Positions 18,204 through 26,281 of a DNA stretch of 64,000 bases are shown piece by piece. Source of the DNA: Parerythrobacter jejuensis (GTDB taxonomy: Bacteria; Pseudomonadota; Alphaproteobacteria; Sphingomonadales; Sphingomonadaceae). Every line of letters starts with the position of its first letter. Position 1 is the first letter of the stretch. Under the pieces are notes generated by a model, which saw nothing but the letters and a program-made list of their open reading frames with translations, did no database searches and was not told the DNA's origin. Where the stretch lies: contig NZ_BAAAZF010000001.1 of assembly GCF_039536765.1 (NCBI RefSeq), forward strand, positions 992,001 to 1,056,000. Reading direction: 5' to 3'. Made by a program: the position numbers and the translations under genes.

Positions 18204-18899
18204 CTACAGCCGCCCGCTTTTCCAGACGACGCGGCCGATCACCTCGATATCCTCCATCGCGACGTCGAGCGGCGGATAAGCGAGGTTCTGGCTCAATAGC
18301 GAAACCCGTTCCTGCCCTGCCCGCGCCAATCGCTTTACCATCAGGGCCTCGCCCATGCGGACGACATGAATCCCGTCGCGCAACGTCCCGGGCGACCGAT
18401 CGACCAGAATCTCGTCTCCGTGGCGCAGGAGCGGCTCCATACTGTCACCCTCTACCGTGACAGAAGACAGCATCTTGGGATCGAAACCGTTATCCCGCAG
18501 CCATCGCCCAGAGAAACCGAAATTATCAAACGGCGATTCGTCACCTGCAAACTGCCCCGGCCCGGCCGCCACCGCGATAGTCAGACGCGGGATGGCGACG
18601 AAATCCTCGTCCCTCAGTGTAGCAGACAAGCCTGTGTAGGATTTTTCTTCCGAACCACCCAAATCTGCTTCGGGAACACCGAAGAATTCCGCCAAAACTC
18701 TCCTGTCACCTTCTTCGAGTTTCTTCGGACTTCCCTTGCGGATGAACTGTTGCAAATAGCTGGAATTGCGTCCGATTAACGCTGAAAGTCTTGAAAGACT
18801 TGTGCCTTTCTCTTGCGCTAGCGCCAGCAGTCGCGACTGCGCTGAGTCCGGAATTTGCCCGTTGACGCTTGATCGGCCCGTTTTCCCATCGTCTTTCAT
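18204..18899 (-). CDS. S24-family (LexA/CI-like) self-cleaving repressor
   Basis: A 231-residue two-domain regulator. An N-terminal XRE-type HTH (about 18-75, with TSLSRLSALIGRNSSYLQQF) is joined to a peptidase S24 domain. The catalytic Ser is Ser153 in GDSMEP and the Lys is probably Lys189 in LMVKRL; an Ala-Gly bond at 112-113 (VAAGPG) is placed where LexA/CI proteins self-cleave. The HTH is not that of LexA, so this is a CI-like repressor, not LexA. A perfect inverted repeat covers its own start codon, suggesting autoregulation. It is divergent from a small HTH protein gene, with 99 bases between the starts. Confidence 0.88.
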   Translation of the reverse strand: MKDDGKTGRSSVNGQIPDSAQSRLLALAQEKGTSLSRLSALIGRNSSYLQQFIRKGSPKKLEEGDRRVLAEFFGVPEADLGGSEEKSYTGLSATLRDEDFVAIPRLTIAVAAGPGQFAGDESPFDNFGFSGRWLRDNGFDPKMLSSVTVEGDSMEPLLRHGDEILVDRSPGTLRDGIHVVRMGEALMVKRLARAGQERVSLLSQNLAYPPLDVAMEDIEVIGRVVWKSGRL

Positions 18900-18919
18900 G
18901 TTTCCTTCCTACATGAAAG
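18893..18919. promoter_or_regulatory. Perfect 9-base inverted repeat over repressor start
   Basis: Arms CTTTCATGT and ACATGAAAG are exact reverse complements separated by 9 bases. On the minus strand the repeat contains the start codon of the S24 repressor (18899-18897) and the spacer holds its purine-rich ribosome site AGGAAGGA. It can act as a DNA operator for the repressor itself or form an RNA hairpin that presents or hides the start. Which applies cannot be decided from sequence. Confidence 0.65.
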
Positions 18920-18924
18920 ATTTT

Positions 18925-18940
18925 TCCTAGACAAGTAGGA
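18925..18940. promoter_or_regulatory. Second inverted repeat in repressor/HTH intergenic region
   Basis: TCCTA, six bases, TAGGA. It lies 5 bases beyond the larger repeat that covers the repressor start and about 60 bases before the divergent small HTH gene. Short arms make chance possible, but position between two divergent regulators supports an operator or promoter element. Confidence 0.35.
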
Positions 18941-18998
18941 TTTCAACCGCGACGACTCGGTTCACAGGACAGCGAATCAGCTTGAGATTGAGGGTTGA

Positions 18999-19187
18999 AT
19001 GCTCATCAGACGTATCGAAAAATTCCTCCGGGAAACCGACATGCCGGCCACCAAATTCGGGCGCCTTGCCACGCATGATCCGCGGTTTGTACTCGACCTG
19101 CGTAATGGCCGAATGCCGCGCACCGGCACAGAACAGCGGGTCGACGGCTTCATGACCACCTATCGGGAGGCACAGCATGCGCGCTGA
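18999..19187 (+). CDS. Small HTH (XRE/Cro-like) protein
   Basis: A 62-residue protein. The segment ETDMPATKFGRLATHDPRFV followed by DLRNGRMPR at about 12-40 has the spacing and residue types of a lambda-repressor-like helix-turn-helix. No other domain is present. A GAGGG ribosome site lies just upstream of the ATG. The gene is divergent from the S24 repressor and overlaps the next gene by 11 bases. A Cro-like role is an inference from size, fold and arrangement; similar short proteins occur widely in Sphingomonadales, so it may be a chromosomal regulator and not a phage remnant. Confidence 0.6.
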   Translation: MLIRRIEKFLRETDMPATKFGRLATHDPRFVLDLRNGRMPRTGTEQRVDGFMTTYREAQHAR

Positions 19188-19533
19188 CATTCTCCCCACG
19201 CGCACCCACCGTAGATCACGCCGTTCAACCGGTGATCGTTTGCGCGATGCGGTGCTCACCCTGTGTGCAGGTCATGGTCAGGTCCAGCACCATACCGAGA
19301 AAGCCTGGGCCAGCATCACATTCGCTGGCACGCGCCATTGCCTGCGGATCGTTTTTGAAGGAGGGGATGCCGTGCAGGCCGGGGAAGACCTTGTCGCCAC
19401 CCTGCCCGATCACGAATTTGCCATCCCGCGCCAACTGGTCGCCGATGCGACGATCACCGCTGTCGAGAGCGAACTGCTACCGGTGCCGCGCATGCTGGTC
19501 GAATGTGAGCTGCTCTTGCTCGAAGATGCATGA
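19177..19533 (+). CDS. Conserved hypothetical protein
   Basis: A 118-residue soluble protein of unknown function. The N-terminus is basic (about 8-22), the rest is mixed alpha/beta with a hydrophobic core (ASITFAGTRHCLRIVFEG at about 45-62). No motif or signal peptide is recognised. The start has a GGGAGG ribosome site and overlaps the end of the small HTH gene by 11 bases, so the two are probably translated together from one mRNA controlled by the region facing the S24 repressor. Confidence 0.65.
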   Translation: MRADILPTRTHRRSRRSTGDRLRDAVLTLCAGHGQVQHHTEKAWASITFAGTRHCLRIVFEGGDAVQAGEDLVATLPDHEFAIPRQLVADATITAVESELLPVPRMLVECELLLLEDA

Positions 19534-19548
19534 CGCGAAGGAGCGCGC

Positions 19549-20487
19549 TTAATACCCCAGGGTCAGGTCAAACTGCGGTGCAAGCTCCTCGCCCTCCAAG
19601 AAGCGATGGCAGTTTTCGATGAAGCGCTGCGCAGAGCGCTGGAACATCTTGGTCTGCGCCCGGCCCGATAAGTGCATGGTGATGTGCGCATTGTCGAGCG
19701 ACCACAGCGCGTGATCGGCTGGCAGGGGTTCCGGCGTCGTCACGTCCAGGAAAGCGCCGCCAATGGACTTGCTTTCCAGCGCGGCGACCAGCGCATCCTG
19801 CTGCACCACGCTGCCCCGGGCGATGTTCACTAGCACCGCATCCGGTTTCATGGCCGCGAGTTCGTTTGGCCCGATCATGCCGTCTGTTTCAGGTGTTGAA
19901 GGCACAGCCAGGATGACCCAGTCAAAGTCCCCAAGTTGCGCGCGCCATTGATCGGGTGTCAGCACGCCGTCGCCGCCCGAGCGGCGCACCACCGTGACAT
20001 CGACATCGAAGGCTTCCAGCCGCGGTTTGATCAGCTTGCCGATCGCGCCATAGCCCAGCAATAACGCTCGGGACTCCGCCAGCTCGATCTTGCCCGGTGA
20101 ATCCTGCAGCCATTCGTGCCGTTCCTGCGCGCGGACGACGTCGCGATATCCCTTGGCGTGTACCAGCATGCCCATCACGACATATTCGGCGATGGTGATG
20201 GCATTGATGCCGACCCCATTGGTTACGGTAACGCCGCGATCAATCATCAATTGGTGCGGCAGGAAATCGAGGCCGGCATAAATGGAATTGAACCACGTCA
20301 TCTTCTCGGCCCGCGTCACCGCGTCCACCATCACGTCCTGCTTGTCGAGATCGAACCAGCCGATATCCGCTTGCGGCGCGAGCTCGAGCAATTCCTCGAC
20401 AGAACCGAAGAACTTCGCTTCAATGCCTTCGGGCAATTGCGGCTCCACCAGAGGGCGAACGAGAGCGGACAGGACGGCTACGGGCAT
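19549..20487 (-). CDS. D-2-hydroxyacid dehydrogenase
   Basis: A 312-residue NAD(P)-dependent oxidoreductase of the D-isomer 2-hydroxyacid dehydrogenase family. The nucleotide-binding motif LLGYGAIGK is at about 143-151 and the signature VLVNIARGSVV (catalytic Arg) at about 222-232; the usual Glu follows in the next helix and a His-containing HITMHLSG stretch near 275 supplies the acid/base. The closest functional types are glyoxylate/hydroxypyruvate reductase-like enzymes. The physiological substrate is not readable. It converges with the upstream hypothetical gene. Confidence 0.88.
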   Translation of the reverse strand: MPVAVLSALVRPLVEPQLPEGIEAKFFGSVEELLELAPQADIGWFDLDKQDVMVDAVTRAEKMTWFNSIYAGLDFLPHQLMIDRGVTVTNGVGINAITIAEYVVMGMLVHAKGYRDVVRAQERHEWLQDSPGKIELAESRALLLGYGAIGKLIKPRLEAFDVDVTVVRRSGGDGVLTPDQWRAQLGDFDWVILAVPSTPETDGMIGPNELAAMKPDAVLVNIARGSVVQQDALVAALESKSIGGAFLDVTTPEPLPADHALWSLDNAHITMHLSGRAQTKMFQRSAQRFIENCHRFLEGEELAPQFDLTLGY

Positions 20488-20553
20488 GCGGCACCTCTTG
20501 CATCTTCAGATGGGCCTGTCCCCTAGCGGGATTGGCAGGGCGAAAGCTAGCCA

Positions 20554-21165
20554 ATGAATTCGCCGCTGGTCCCCAACCACATCGTGATCGACGAATTCCT
20601 GGCCATCCAGGATGCCGCCAACCTGCTGGACTTTGCCATTGCCAGCCAAAGCCGGTTCAAATCGGCCAGCGTTCGGGCGGCCAACGGTCAAGAGGCCGTG
20701 ACCGCACAGCGCGACGCCATGAAACTGGCCGATCTTGGCCCGTTCCGCCGGCTGTTTCGCGAAGCGGTGAAGGCGGAGTTCGCCAATCTGTGCGACGGAA
20801 CGGGCGTGCAGGCTTTCGATATCGCTGCATGGGATATCGAGCTCGCCGTGCATCGCGATGGCGGCCATTTCCGCAAACATGTCGACACGCTGACCGCAGC
20901 TGGACGACTGGACCAGCCGGGCGATCGCATGATCAGCCTAGTCTATTATCTCCAACGCGAACCCGCACGCTTTTCAGGAGGAGCACTGGTGATCAGCCCC
21001 TTCGCCGGTGACAGCGAGCCCATCCGCATCGCACCGCGTCACAACCGGCTGGTCGCCTTCCCCTCGATCGCCTGGCACGAAGTCGAAGACGTGGCAGTGC
21101 CCGGCAATGCATGGGACGCGGCCCGTTTCTCGGTCAATTGCTGGCTGCTGCGTGCGCGGGACTAG
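20554..21165 (+). CDS. 2OG-Fe(II) oxygenase superfamily protein
   Basis: A 203-residue double-stranded beta-helix dioxygenase. The iron triad is His109 and Asp111 (KHVD) and His175 (AWHEV), and Arg191 in ARFSVNCW is placed to bind 2-oxoglutarate. The middle segment SLVYYLQRE...FSGGALVI is typical of prolyl-4-hydroxylase-like members. Such enzymes hydroxylate proteins or small molecules; the target is unknown. Its stop overlaps the stop of the convergent RES-domain gene. Confidence 0.88.
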   Translation: MNSPLVPNHIVIDEFLAIQDAANLLDFAIASQSRFKSASVRAANGQEAVTAQRDAMKLADLGPFRRLFREAVKAEFANLCDGTGVQAFDIAAWDIELAVHRDGGHFRKHVDTLTAAGRLDQPGDRMISLVYYLQREPARFSGGALVISPFAGDSEPIRIAPRHNRLVAFPSIAWHEVEDVAVPGNAWDAARFSVNCWLLRARD

Positions 21166-21608
21166 TCTGGTAGGCTGAGGCACTGGGCAAAGTCGAACAG
21201 GCGCGTCGTCAGCGGGCGAACATAGCGCGCATCGGGATGTGCAGGGTTCATCATCACGATCTGCGCTTCGGGCAAAACCGCCGATTGCACCGCCGCCAGC
21301 AGCGAGCGGCCGGAGCCTAGCCATTCGTCCCCGATGCGGCGCTTCTCCGCCTGATCCTCGACAAAGGGCAGGCTCTCCGGCTCGGCATTGATATCGGTGA
21401 AACCAAGGACATAATCGTCATCGATCCCGACGAGATCACGGGGCAGATATCGCTGCACGACCAATACGGCCAGACCCGGTTCAGAGGCGAAATTGACCAC
21501 CGGGCGACCCGGCGAAACCCAGCGCGCGCCCCATGCCTCCGGCCCTTTCCCGTCCAGCGCCACGAAGGGCAAGCGGGTGAGCCGCCACAACTTCAAGAGA
21601 GTTTCCAC
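21162..21608 (-). CDS. RES-domain protein (orphan toxin-like)
   Basis: A 148-residue protein covering a RES domain: RLTRLPFVALDGKGPEAWG, then ARWVSPGRPVVNF, matches the family pattern of conserved Arg residues, G-rich turn and G-x-RW-x(3)-G. RES proteins are usually toxins that destroy NAD+ and are paired with a DUF2384/Xre antitoxin gene directly upstream. Here the upstream gene is cysS, overlapped by 16 bases, and no antitoxin is adjacent. The helix that follows reads LAVLVV, lacking the acidic residue often present there (family recollection), so activity may be reduced. It may be domesticated or inactive. Confidence 0.7.
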   Translation of the reverse strand: METLLKLWRLTRLPFVALDGKGPEAWGARWVSPGRPVVNFASEPGLAVLVVQRYLPRDLVGIDDDYVLGFTDINAEPESLPFVEDQAEKRRIGDEWLGSGRSLLAAVQSAVLPEAQIVMMNPAHPDARYVRPLTTRLFDFAQCLSLPD

Positions 21609-23047
21609 TCCCAGCCGAGCGGATCACCATCCATCACCTCGACACCCTTGGCGGCGAGATCGTCTCGGATAGCATCGGAGCGGGCGAAGTCTTTTGCGGC
21701 GCGGGCTTCTTTGCGTTCGGAGAGCGCAGCTTCGATTTCGGCTTCGATGATTTCGGCGGTGGCGGGGCGGATGCGGAGGTCGGCGCGGGTGAGTGTCGCC
21801 AAACCAAAGCCCAACACCCGGTCCATCTTCAGCAAGACCGGCGCTTTCTCGTGCGCCTTCCAATGCTTCGAGGTCAGAAGCTCCTCGAAGGCAGTCAGTG
21901 CTTTCGGTGTCGCAAGATCATCGGAGATGGCGCTGGTGAAAACCGAGTATTCTGATTCGAAGATCTTGCCGAGAGACGTTTCCTGAAAGTCCTTAGGCAC
22001 GTCAGCACTTCGTATTTTCGAGTAGGCACCTACAATCCGCTTCAACCGAGTCAGCGCCGCTTCCAGCCCTTCCCACGTAAACTCCAGCTCACTGCGGTAA
22101 TGCGCTTGCAAGCACAGCAGACGATAGGCGAGCGGGTGGAAGCCACGATCCACGAGCGCTTGCAGCGTCAGAAATTCGCCAGATGATTTCGACATCTTGC
22201 CGCGACGGTCGATCAGGAAGTTGTTGTGCATCCAGATCCTGGCGCCGCTGTCGGATGAGCAATTATGGGCTTGGTTCTGCGCGATTTCATTGGGATGATG
22301 GATCTCGCGGTGATCGATCCCGCCGGTATGGATATCGAAGGGGTGACCAAGCAGTTCGGCGCTCATTACCGAGCATTCCAGATGCCAGCCCGGTGCGCCC
22401 TTGCCCCACGGGCTGTCCCATTCCATCTGCCGCGTCTCACCCGGCGGCGTCTTGCGCCAGATCGCGAAATCGGCGGCGTTGTGCTTGCCCTCTACCTCAT
22501 CGATCCGGCCTTCGCCTGCGTCTTCTATCGCGTCGGTGACGGCACGCGCCAGCCGGCCATATTCGGGCACGGTCGCTACATCGAAATAGAGGCCGCTATC
22601 CAGTTCGTAGCAGTGCTTGACCTCGATACTCCTGGCCCAGGCAATCATGCTCTCGACATAATCGGTCGCGCGCGGATGCTGGGGTTTCCGGATGTTGAGC
22701 CGGTCCAGATCGGCCTCGAACACCTGTTGGTAGTAGCGCGCAATATCCCACGCGCTCTTGCCTTCGCGCGCCGCGGCCTTTTCCATTTTGTCATCGCCCG
22801 CATCGGCGTCAGATGTCAGGTGGCCGACATCGGTGATGTTGATGACATGCTTGAGCGCGTAACCCTTCCAGCTCAGCGTGCGGCCCAGCGTATCGGCGAA
22901 CACATAAGCGCGCATATTGCCGATATGCTGGTAATTGTAGACCGTCGGCCCGCAGGTATAGACGCGCGCCTCGCCCGGGTGGATCGGCTCGAACGGCTCC
23001 AGCGAGCGGGTGAGCGAGTTGAACAGTTTGAGAGGCGCGTCGGTCAT
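21593..23047 (-). CDS. cysS: Cysteinyl-tRNA synthetase
   Basis: A 484-residue class I tRNA synthetase that charges tRNA-Cys. The HIGH motif is HIGN at 41-44 and KMSKS is at 284-288. Zinc ligands are Cys32, Cys225, His250 and probably Glu254, as in the E. coli enzyme. The C-terminal anticodon-binding region is complete. Its 3' end overlaps the RES-domain gene by 16 bases, which implies the two are translationally linked. A palindromic intergenic repeat lies upstream, between cysS and the nitroreductase gene. Confidence 0.97.
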   Translation of the reverse strand: MTDAPLKLFNSLTRSLEPFEPIHPGEARVYTCGPTVYNYQHIGNMRAYVFADTLGRTLSWKGYALKHVINITDVGHLTSDADAGDDKMEKAAAREGKSAWDIARYYQQVFEADLDRLNIRKPQHPRATDYVESMIAWARSIEVKHCYELDSGLYFDVATVPEYGRLARAVTDAIEDAGEGRIDEVEGKHNAADFAIWRKTPPGETRQMEWDSPWGKGAPGWHLECSVMSAELLGHPFDIHTGGIDHREIHHPNEIAQNQAHNCSSDSGARIWMHNNFLIDRRGKMSKSSGEFLTLQALVDRGFHPLAYRLLCLQAHYRSELEFTWEGLEAALTRLKRIVGAYSKIRSADVPKDFQETSLGKIFESEYSVFTSAISDDLATPKALTAFEELLTSKHWKAHEKAPVLLKMDRVLGFGLATLTRADLRIRPATAEIIEAEIEAALSERKEARAAKDFARSDAIRDDLAAKGVEVMDGDPLGWEWKLS

Positions 23048-23069
23048 GGAGGGCCTGATACAGTCACGT

Positions 23070-23144
23070 CATTCCAGCGCAAGCTGGGATCTCTTCCAAA
23101 CCCGTCGCGCTGGTCTAGGCAGACCCCAGCTTGTACTGGGATGG
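23070..23144. repeat. REP-like imperfect palindrome
   Basis: Left arm 23070-23092 and right arm 23122-23144 are imperfect reverse complements matching at 19 of 23 positions, separated by about 29 bases. The arms read CATTCCAGCGCAAGCTGGGA and the complement of CCCAGCTTGTACTGGGAT. This resembles the dispersed intergenic palindromes found in many alphaproteobacteria whose cores include CATTCC and AAGCTGG. It lies between the start of cysS and the stop of the nitroreductase gene. No second copy was noticed in this window. Confidence 0.55.
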
Positions 23145-23154
23145 CGGCCTGAGA

Positions 23155-23814
23155 TCAGAATCCGACAAACTTCACCGTATCGTCCAGCGGCTCCCGCTCG
23201 CGCTCGAAATTGTTGAGCGGCGCGTCCGGGTCGCGATAGCCGATCGCCATGCCGCAGAAGAGCATGTAGCGATCATGATCGAGCCCGAGAAAATCGCGGA
23301 TGACATTGGCATAGAGCGCCATGAATTCCTGGAAACAGCTATCGAGGCCTTCCTCGCGCAGCAGCAGTGCAACGGTTTGCAGCCACATGCCCGTGTCGGA
23401 CCATTGCGCCTCCTTCATCAGGCGCGGAAAATAGCAGAACAGCACCGCAGGCGCATCGAACGAGGTGGCGTTGCGCGCCATCGCCTTCATCCGGCCCTCA
23501 CCATCGTCACGGGCAATCCCCATCGAGCCGAACATGCCCTTTGAAACCGCGTTAAGCCGTCCCTTATAAGCATCCTCTTGCCCCGGGGCGGTCCAGTCAT
23601 ACTCCGCCTCTTGCGGCGGTGTCGTCGTGATCTTGGCCTGCAAATCCTTGAGCGGCTGGCCCGTCACGATAGTCGCTTCCCAGGGCTGGTAATTGCACCC
23701 CGACGCAGCCCAGCGCGCTGTGTCCATGACCCGGCGAATGGTTTCAAGATCGACCGGCTTGTCGAGAAATTCCCGCACGGAGCGGCGCGATGTTACAGCT
23801 TCGGTGACGTTCAT
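23155..23814 (-). CDS. Nitroreductase family protein
   Basis: About 219 residues, FMN-dependent oxidoreductase of the nitroreductase family. The N-terminal FMN-binding motif is SRRSVREF at about 9-16, with the family's ARWAASGCNYQPWE segment and the C-terminal FCGMAIGYRDPDAPLN. No signal peptide. The ATG at 23814 is used because the preceding open sequence has no family similarity. It sits alone, upstream of cysS on the same strand but separated by the palindromic repeat. Substrate (nitro compound, quinone or flavin) is unknown. Confidence 0.88.
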   Translation of the reverse strand: MNVTEAVTSRRSVREFLDKPVDLETIRRVMDTARWAASGCNYQPWEATIVTGQPLKDLQAKITTTPPQEAEYDWTAPGQEDAYKGRLNAVSKGMFGSMGIARDDGEGRMKAMARNATSFDAPAVLFCYFPRLMKEAQWSDTGMWLQTVALLLREEGLDSCFQEFMALYANVIRDFLGLDHDRYMLFCGMAIGYRDPDAPLNNFEREREPLDDTVKFVGF

Positions 23815-23861
23815 GCTGAGGCGCCTAACGGACCTCGCTCCGTCGTGCAAGCAAAGTGTAT

Positions 23862-23870
23862 TGCTATAAT
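23862..23870 (+). promoter_or_regulatory. Extended -10 promoter
   Basis: TGCTATAAT fits TGnTATAAT, an extended -10 with a perfect TATAAT core. No good -35 is seen, which is usual for extended -10 promoters. It lies 39 bases before the ATG of the DUF2306-type gene, which has a strong GGAGGA ribosome site. Confidence 0.6.
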
Positions 23871-23908
23871 AAGACACTCAACCTATTGTTGCACTGGAGG
23901 AAAGTACG

Positions 23909-24439
23909 ATGTCAGATCTGTGCCTGTTACTTCAAATTCATATCGTGGCGGCCGTGGTGGCAATCGTGGTCGGAGCGATTGTTTTCGCATTGCCCAAGGG
24001 AGGACGGTCGCATCGTCGCTTTGCCAGCGTCTATGTCGTTGCAATGCTAGTGACGACGGTGGTCGTCGCCTTTGTACCCGCGACCGTGCTCGAGTTTGGC
24101 AATTCAGGCTTCGGATTTTTTCATCTGTTCATCATCGTAGGCGGCGCAAGTTCCCTTGTCGGAGCCTTCGCCCTGTGGCGTTGGCGCGAGACTCGCGATG
24201 TCGAATGGCTCCGCAACCATCAGGTGCGCTTTGCCTTCAGTTATGCCGGACTGCTGATGGCTGGCTTCAGCCAGGTGCTGACCAATCCGCGTTTCGGCCT
24301 TGTGGAGGTCATGCCGATTTCGTCTTTCTGGATCGTGTTCGCAGGCGTCAACATCGCGATCCTCGGCATCGCCATGGCGATCGTGCAGAGGTTCATCATG
24401 CAGGGAGACCCGCGCAGACGATACGCGCTCAAGCCGTGA
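23909..24439 (+). CDS. DUF2306-type membrane protein
   Basis: A 176-residue integral membrane protein with four or five hydrophobic segments (about 4-27, 40-60, 68-90, 105-128, 135-157). The pattern LQIHIVAAVVAIVVGAIVFA...KGGRSHRRFA matches DUF2306-like proteins. Function is unknown; related proteins occur near respiratory or heme genes in some bacteria, which cannot be tested here. A strong GGAGGA ribosome site precedes the start and an extended -10 promoter lies upstream. It converges with cobT. Confidence 0.65.
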   Translation: MSDLCLLLQIHIVAAVVAIVVGAIVFALPKGGRSHRRFASVYVVAMLVTTVVVAFVPATVLEFGNSGFGFFHLFIIVGGASSLVGAFALWRWRETRDVEWLRNHQVRFAFSYAGLLMAGFSQVLTNPRFGLVEVMPISSFWIVFAGVNIAILGIAMAIVQRFIMQGDPRRRYALKP

Positions 24440-24445
24440 TCCCCA

Positions 24446-26269
24446 TCACTTCTCGATTTCGAACAAATCGGCCAGCTGCTCGATAATCGTACCGCCCAAT
24501 TGCTCGACATCCATGATCGTCACCGCGCGCTTGTAATAGCGCGTCACATCATGGCCGATGCCCACCGCCACCAGTTGTACAGGTGAGGCTTTCTCGATCC
24601 AGTCGATCACCTTGCGCAGATGCGCCTCGAGATATCCGGCATTGTTGACACTTAGTGTGCTGTCATCGACCGGAGCACCGTCGCTGATGACCATCAGGAT
24701 GCGGCGGTCTTCGGGCCGCGCAATCAGACGGTTATGCGCCCATAGCAGCGCCTCGCCGTCTATGTTTTCCTTCAGCAACCCTTCGCGCATCATCAAACCG
24801 AGATTGCGGCGCGCACGGCGCCATGGCTCGTCGGCTTTCTTGTAGAGAATGTGGCGCAAATCATTGAGGCGGCCAGGGGTCTGCGGTTTGCCGTCTGCGA
24901 GCCAGCTCTCGCGGCTCTGCCCGCCCTTCCAGGCACGGGTGGTAAAGCCGAGAATTTCGGTCTTCACGCCGCAGCGTTCCAGTGTGCGGGCCATGATATC
25001 GGCGCTGATCGCGGCGATGCTGATCGGCCGCCCGCGCATGGAACCGGAATTGTCGATCAGCAGCGTGACAATCGTATCCTTGAACTCTGTATCGCGCTCC
25101 CATTTGTAGCTGAGCGAATGGCCCGGACTGATGACCACGCGCGCCAGGCGGGCGGCATCCAGCAGGCCCTCTTCTTGGTCAAAATCCCAGCTCCGGTTCT
25201 GCTGCGCCATCAGGCGGCGTTGCAGCCGGTTGGCCAGCCGGGTCACGACGCCCTGCAGGCCAGTCAGCTGGCTGTCGAGATAGGCGCGCAGGCGATCGAG
25301 CTCTTCAGTGTCGCACAGCTCCTGTGCCTCGACCACTTCGTCGAATTTCTCGGTATAGGCAGCATAATCGAAATCGAGCGGCAGGTCGGTCCATGGCCGG
25401 TTGGGGCGGACCGGCATCATGCCTTCCTCGCCTTCGTCGCCCAGCTCGCCGTCGCTCATTTCGTCTTGTGAAAGCTCCGCTTCGCTTTCGCCGTCGGACT
25501 CGCCCTCTTCCGTTTCCCCGGCCATGTCGGCCGGTTGGGGCTGCTGGTCACCGCCGGTCTCGTCGTCGGAATCGTCGTCCTGCTGGTCTTCGCCCTCGTC
25601 CTCGTCGCCATCCTCGTCACCGGAATTATCGGGCGCGTCGGACGGGCTGGTCAGCTCGAGATGTTCAAGCATGTCGAGCGCCAGCGACTGGAAGGATTTC
25701 TGGTCGTCGAGTGACAGGGCAAGGCCTTCGAAATCACCCCCGGCCTTGTCTTCGATAAACTCACGGACCAGCTCGACCCCGGCCCGCGCGCTATCGGGGA
25801 TGGCCCGGCCAGTCAGCTCCTCGCGCAGCATCAGGCCCAGCGCAGTTTGCAGCGGGACCTCGGCATCGTTCTGCGCCCGGGCAATCGGATCGCTGGCGGT
25901 GCGCAGTTCTATCGCCGCGTCGAGGTTTTCCGCCATGCCATTGAAATTGTTGGCACCCAGCGCCTCGTAGCGGACCTGCTCGACCGCATCATAGACGGCC
26001 CGCGCAACCGGCTCCGAAGGGGCGTTGGCATCGTGCAGGCCGGTGTTGTGATGGCGCAGTTTGAGGGCGAAACTGTCGGCAAAGCCGCGCGCTTCACTCG
26101 CCTGTTCCGGCGGCAAGTTGCGGCCCGGCAGGGGCACGCGAAAATGGGTCCCGCTGGATGCAGGCGCATCGGCGCTCCACGCGACTTCCACTTCCGGCTC
26201 ACGCGAGACGGCCCGCGCCGTTCCGGTCAGCGCACGCTTGAAGCTGTCGAGAGGAGTTTCATCTGCCAC
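24446..26269 (-). CDS. cobT: Cobaltochelatase subunit CobT
   Basis: A 607-residue protein of the aerobic cobalamin pathway. With CobN and CobS it inserts cobalt into hydrogenobyrinic acid a,c-diamide. The N-terminal CobT domain (about 1-200) leads into a very acidic region (about 205-290, long Asp/Glu/Gln runs), then a VWA domain (about 395-605) with the MIDAS motif DNSGS at 406-410. CobS and CobN are not in this window, so CobT is separated from its partners. The downstream side is convergent with the DUF2306-type gene and the upstream neighbour is a transaldolase-family gene on the same strand. Confidence 0.93.
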   Translation of the reverse strand: MADETPLDSFKRALTGTARAVSREPEVEVAWSADAPASSGTHFRVPLPGRNLPPEQASEARGFADSFALKLRHHNTGLHDANAPSEPVARAVYDAVEQVRYEALGANNFNGMAENLDAAIELRTASDPIARAQNDAEVPLQTALGLMLREELTGRAIPDSARAGVELVREFIEDKAGGDFEGLALSLDDQKSFQSLALDMLEHLELTSPSDAPDNSGDEDGDEDEGEDQQDDDSDDETGGDQQPQPADMAGETEEGESDGESEAELSQDEMSDGELGDEGEEGMMPVRPNRPWTDLPLDFDYAAYTEKFDEVVEAQELCDTEELDRLRAYLDSQLTGLQGVVTRLANRLQRRLMAQQNRSWDFDQEEGLLDAARLARVVISPGHSLSYKWERDTEFKDTIVTLLIDNSGSMRGRPISIAAISADIMARTLERCGVKTEILGFTTRAWKGGQSRESWLADGKPQTPGRLNDLRHILYKKADEPWRRARRNLGLMMREGLLKENIDGEALLWAHNRLIARPEDRRILMVISDGAPVDDSTLSVNNAGYLEAHLRKVIDWIEKASPVQLVAVGIGHDVTRYYKRAVTIMDVEQLGGTIIEQLADLFEIEK

Positions 26270-26281
26270 GGTCTGCGCGTC

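Noticed and set aside
18204-18899. LexA
   Set aside because: The HTH is XRE-like and the N-terminus does not match LexA; only the S24 domain is shared.
21162-23047. Full toxin-antitoxin module with RES toxin
   Set aside because: No DUF2384/Xre antitoxin gene is present next to the RES-domain gene; the neighbour is cysS.
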